Part shown: positions 61,067 through 64,000 of the stretch, in pieces
Position numbering within the stretch: position 1 is the first letter of the stretch
Layout of the letters: each line of letters begins with the position of its first letter
Assembly: GCA_000531095.1 (NCBI GenBank)
Contig: HG799462.1
Coordinates: 933,551 to 997,550, forward strand
DNA: 64,000 nt
Direction of reading: 5' to 3'
DNA from: Gemmata massiliana
Lineage (GTDB): Bacteria; Planctomycetota; Planctomycetia; Gemmatales; Gemmataceae
Made by a program: the position numbers and the translations under genes
Notes under the pieces: generated by a model
The model's database searches: none
What the model was told of the DNA's origin: nothing
The model's input: the letters and a program-made list of their open reading frames with translations, nothing else

Positions 61067-62302
61067 TCACAACTGCTTGCCTGCGAGCCAACCGGTGCTC
61101 CACGCGGACTGGAAGTTGTAGCCGCCGATCCATCCGTCGAGGTCGAGCACTTCGCCAGCAAAGTACAGCCCCAGTGCCCGTTTGCTTTGCATCGTGCGCG
61201 AGTCCACTTCGTCGAGACTCACGCCACCGGCCGTCACTTCAGCCTTCTCGAAGCCCAACGTCCCGCGGAGTGGGAGCCGCAATCGTTTAGCCGCGGCGAC
61301 GAGCGCGAGTCGGTCGGGTTTCGCCAGCGCCGCGGCCTTTCGATCGACCGCCATCCCGCACAGCACGAGTAACTGATCCGCCAATCGCCGCGGTAGCTTT
61401 TCTGCCAGTATCACCGCGAGTTGCTTCTTGCCCGAAGCCAAAGATTCTGCACGCAGGAACTCGTCGAATGCCTGTTCTGTTTCCAGGGGCAGAAAATCCG
61501 CTTCGAGGATGAGGGACGACGGTTTCGCGTGCCCGCTCACGGCGCGGCTCACATCGAGTGGGGCGGGGCCGGTCAGTCCGAAGTGGGCGAACAGCACCGA
61601 TCCGCGGCGCTGGCTGAGTGCTTTCCCCTGTTCGGGTATCACTTTCAGGTTCACGTCGGGAATCGTGATCCCGCGAAGTTCGCCGACCCACGCCGGTTGC
61701 ACGGTGAGCGGCACGAGCGCGGGGCGCGTTGGCACGATCGTGTGGCCGAACTTCATGGCGATCGCGTAGCCGTCGCCGGTGGTGCCGCACCCCGGATACG
61801 ATTTCCCGCCCGTTGTGACGAGCACACGCTCCGCCGTGAGCACGCGCGTCACCGTGGACACGCGGAACCCGCCCTCGGGGTGCGGGTCGATGTCTTTTAC
61901 GGGTTCCGTGAGCGCGAGCGTTGCACCGCTGCGGGCGAGGCGCTTCATCAGCGCTTCGAGCACGTCAACCGCGCGATCGCTGACCGGGAACACTTTGCCG
62001 GTGTCTTCGACCTTCGTCGCGACCCCTTCGTTGTTAAAGAGTGTGACGATTTCTCGCGGACCGATCGCCGCGAGCGCGGAGTGGAGGAACTTCCCGTTAG
62101 TGCCGAACGCTTCCACGATGCCGCGTGCGTCGCAGTCGTGCGTGATGTTGCACCGCGTGCCGCCGGACATGAGGATCTTCACGCCGGGTTTCTTGCCCTT
62201 CTCCAGAAGGAGCACCTTGCGCCCGCGCTCGGCCGCGTGAATCGCAGCCATCAGCCCGGCAGCCCCGGCACCCACGATAATCGCGTCGAAATCGAAGCCC
62301 AT
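61067..62302 (-). CDS. YhiN/HI0933-family flavoprotein
   Basis: A 411-residue FAD-dependent oxidoreductase. Dinucleotide-binding motif IIVGAGAAGLMAAIHAAE; family motifs GKKPGVKILMSGGTRCNIT, TTGGKSYPGCGTTGDGY, FAHFGLTGPAPLDVSR, and the C-terminal GLYFAGEVLDLDGWIGGYNF. Substrate unknown. ATG 62302. Confidence 0.93.
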   Translation of the reverse strand: MGFDFDAIIVGAGAAGLMAAIHAAERGRKVLLLEKGKKPGVKILMSGGTRCNITHDCDARGIVEAFGTNGKFLHSALAAIGPREIVTLFNNEGVATKVEDTGKVFPVSDRAVDVLEALMKRLARSGATLALTEPVKDIDPHPEGGFRVSTVTRVLTAERVLVTTGGKSYPGCGTTGDGYAIAMKFGHTIVPTRPALVPLTVQPAWVGELRGITIPDVNLKVIPEQGKALSQRRGSVLFAHFGLTGPAPLDVSRAVSGHAKPSSLILEADFLPLETEQAFDEFLRAESLASGKKQLAVILAEKLPRRLADQLLVLCGMAVDRKAAALAKPDRLALVAAAKRLRLPLRGTLGFEKAEVTAGGVSLDEVDSRTMQSKRALGLYFAGEVLDLDGWIGGYNFQSAWSTGWLAGKQL

Positions 62303-62599
62303 GACTGATATACCCTGCCGATCGGCCCGAAGCATGCAACTCACGTTGGGTTGGCTCAGCGGACATCTTACCGGTCACAGAGAGTACGCTCGACATGGAA
62401 GGTTGGTATGGGGGCTGGTACGGTGGTATTGGTGGGGACGATCAGGGCCTTCGATAGTGAACTTTCTGTCGGGCCGGAACAATCGGAAAAGCTCGCTCCC
62501 GGCGGAAGCGACTGAGCAGGAGTTCTCACTCCCGTGGTTCGTCCCAAGCACCGATAATGATCGAGCCCGACTTGTTGACCGAACGCAAAGGAACGTGGG

Positions 62600-63946
62600 A
62601 TGCCCGCACGCAGGTTTACCGTGCTCTCGTTGTTTTCTGGGGGCATGGGCCTTGACTTGGGGCTTGAGCAGACCGACCGCTTCCGGTTGCTTGCCTGTGC
62701 GGAAGTCGTCCCAGCCTTCTGCAACACCATCCGCCACAACCGGGACGCGGGTCGGATCGGGGATAAGAAGCTCAAAGTCTACGAAGGCGACATCCGCGAG
62801 TTGAAGGCCGATCAACTACTTTCGGACTTGGGCATCGAGCAGGGGGGGCTTGACCTGCTCGTTGGCGGGCCGCCGTGCCAGTCTTTCAGCACCACGGGCA
62901 AGCGGGCCACGGTCCAAGACCCACGTGGAACCCTGCTCTGGCAATTCCTCCGGTTCGTTCAAGAACTTCGCCCCAAGATGTTCCTGATGGAGAACGTTCG
63001 GGGCCTCATGTCGGCCGCCCTTCGCCACCGGGCCATCAAGGACCGACCCGACAAGGGTGGGATGCCTCTTGAAGCTGATGAACAACCCGGTTCGGTCATC
63101 AGCCGGTTTCTATTGGACCTGCGCTACTCGTACCGACTGGACTGCTTCGAGGTCAACGCCGTCAACTACGGTGCCCCACAGCTTCGGGAGCGGGCCATCT
63201 TCATCGGTAACCGCTTCAACCGACTGGTAGAGTTCCCGGAACCGACGCACGGCAACGAGCCGCCAGCCGCGCAACCGCGGAGCTTGTTCGATGAAGAAGA
63301 GCGTACCCCGCTCCTGCCCTTCCGCACGCTTGGTGACGCCATCCAAGGCTTGAAGGAAGCGAACCCGGTTGTCATGGACTTCAGCCCGCGGAAGAAGAAG
63401 TACCTTGAGATGATTCCCCCGGGGAGCAACTGGCGTTCGCTGCCGGAAGCCGTGGCGAAGGAAGCAATGGGGAAAGCGTTTTTCGCCAAGGGGGGGCGTT
63501 CCGGCTGGTGGCGTCGGCTGACATTCGACCTCCCGTCCCCGACAATCTTGACCTTGCCCAATCACGCGGGAACCGCCCTTTGTCACCCGACGGAGACGCG
63601 AGCATTGACCCTGCGTGAATGCGCCCGCGTTCAAGAGTTCCCGGACGAATGGGAATTCTGCGGGCGGACACAGGAACAGTACACGCAGGTCGGAAACGCG
63701 GTTCCGGTGCGGTTGGGGCAGGTATGCGGACACGTACTCGCCCGGGAGCTTGAAGCCATCTACCGGAACGGATTGAAACCAGAACTGGGAGAGCACCAGC
63801 CCTGCCGGATTGTCTACGTTAAGTCACACATCCGCACGCGCCAATGGTTTAAGGCCGGTCAAACATTCCTCTGGAAAGACGGCGAGGAAGACGGCAACCC
63901 GACCTACGGCCCCGCGAAAACGAAACGCAAAGTCCGCGAAGTTTGA
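62600..63946 (+). CDS. DNA (cytosine-5) methyltransferase
   Basis: A 448-residue C5-methyltransferase: motif I LFSGGMGLDLG (11-21), motif IV GGPPCQSF with Cys93, motif VI ENVRG (131-135), motif VIII QLRERAIFIGN, motif IX/X RECARVQEFP and QVGNAVP. The target-recognition region lies about 225-325. C-terminal extension (KSHIRTRQWFKAGQTFLWKD). Followed by another gene 25 nt on; possibly a restriction-modification pair. Confidence 0.93.
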   Translation: MPARRFTVLSLFSGGMGLDLGLEQTDRFRLLACAEVVPAFCNTIRHNRDAGRIGDKKLKVYEGDIRELKADQLLSDLGIEQGGLDLLVGGPPCQSFSTTGKRATVQDPRGTLLWQFLRFVQELRPKMFLMENVRGLMSAALRHRAIKDRPDKGGMPLEADEQPGSVISRFLLDLRYSYRLDCFEVNAVNYGAPQLRERAIFIGNRFNRLVEFPEPTHGNEPPAAQPRSLFDEEERTPLLPFRTLGDAIQGLKEANPVVMDFSPRKKKYLEMIPPGSNWRSLPEAVAKEAMGKAFFAKGGRSGWWRRLTFDLPSPTILTLPNHAGTALCHPTETRALTLRECARVQEFPDEWEFCGRTQEQYTQVGNAVPVRLGQVCGHVLARELEAIYRNGLKPELGEHQPCRIVYVKSHIRTRQWFKAGQTFLWKDGEEDGNPTYGPAKTKRKVREV

Positions 63947-63971
63947 GAACCAAACACCGTAGGGTGGAACG

Positions 63972-64000
63972 ATGGCAAAGAGCAAGAAGCCCAAGAAGCC
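63972..64000 (+). CDS. Start of a gene running out of the window
   Basis: Only nine codons are present (MAKSKKPKK), with a weak GGTGG before the ATG. The short gap to the methyltransferase makes a cognate restriction enzyme or accessory protein plausible. Confidence 0.5.

Overview
The window is high-GC chromosomal DNA of a planctomycete, most probably a Gemmata-like member of the Gemmataceae. The grounds are the gene families (a surface protein with the planctomycete QFEAREVPAAF leader, a PEP-CTERM-type exported protein, a DYG-type Ser/Thr kinase beside an ECF sigma factor) and several families of short dispersed GC-rich inverted repeats. No tRNA, rRNA or CRISPR array was recognised.

Layout. 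1-10 kb: the end of an EF-G gene, an IS remnant, a FliA/WhiG-type sigma factor, an M28 peptidase/QC-like enzyme overlapping a degenerate M24 protein, a broken IS4 transposase, a secreted alpha/beta hydrolase, msrB and an aldo/keto reductase. 10.5-15.2 kb: a large surface protein (frameshifted) followed by four tandem, strongly diverged small secreted proteins sharing an RRPGG motif. 15.3-37.8 kb: one DUF885 gene split in two by a compact 20.7-kb siphovirus-like prophage (15781-36520). 38-41 kb: an iron/polyamine-type ABC importer operon without its ATPase. 41.5-47.5 kb: a GlmU-like sugar nucleotidyltransferase, then conserved hypotheticals, an ECF sigma factor, a lipoprotein and a Ser/Thr kinase. 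47.7-50.6 kb: a polynucleotide kinase-phosphatase-ligase (Pnkp) gene broken by three small mobile repeats and a TGA codon. 51-64 kb: a PEP-CTERM protein, homoserine dehydrogenase, a GIY-YIG protein, a membrane protein, a beta-CASP metallo-hydrolase, ArsR, a WD40 propeller, an ankyrin-type protein, a YhiN-type flavoprotein, and a C5 DNA methyltransferase with the first codons of a following gene.

The prophage is the most coherent system. A large serine recombinase sits at the right end. TerL, portal, protease/scaffold, decoration, capsid, connector, tail tube, G/GT chaperones (with a -1 slippery A7) and tape measure run leftward. A replication gene carries six palindromic iterons inside its coding region. 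The integrase gene contains the attachment site: its last 17 codons come from host DNA when integrated, while in the reconstructed circle it ends in a different 17-residue tail whose stop shares a CTAG palindrome with the last tail-side gene. Joining the two host flanks across a 3-bp core restores an in-frame 587-residue DUF885 protein, split just after its HEAFPGH motif.

Caution: the assembly contains a perfect loxP inside the metallo-hydrolase gene and a damaged lox-like sequence exactly at the end of the IS4 transposase. Both begin with TCGT like the loxP-based 454 paired-end linker, so at least two gene breaks, and probably some single-base frameshifts (for example at a G8 tract), are likely sequencing or assembly artefacts.
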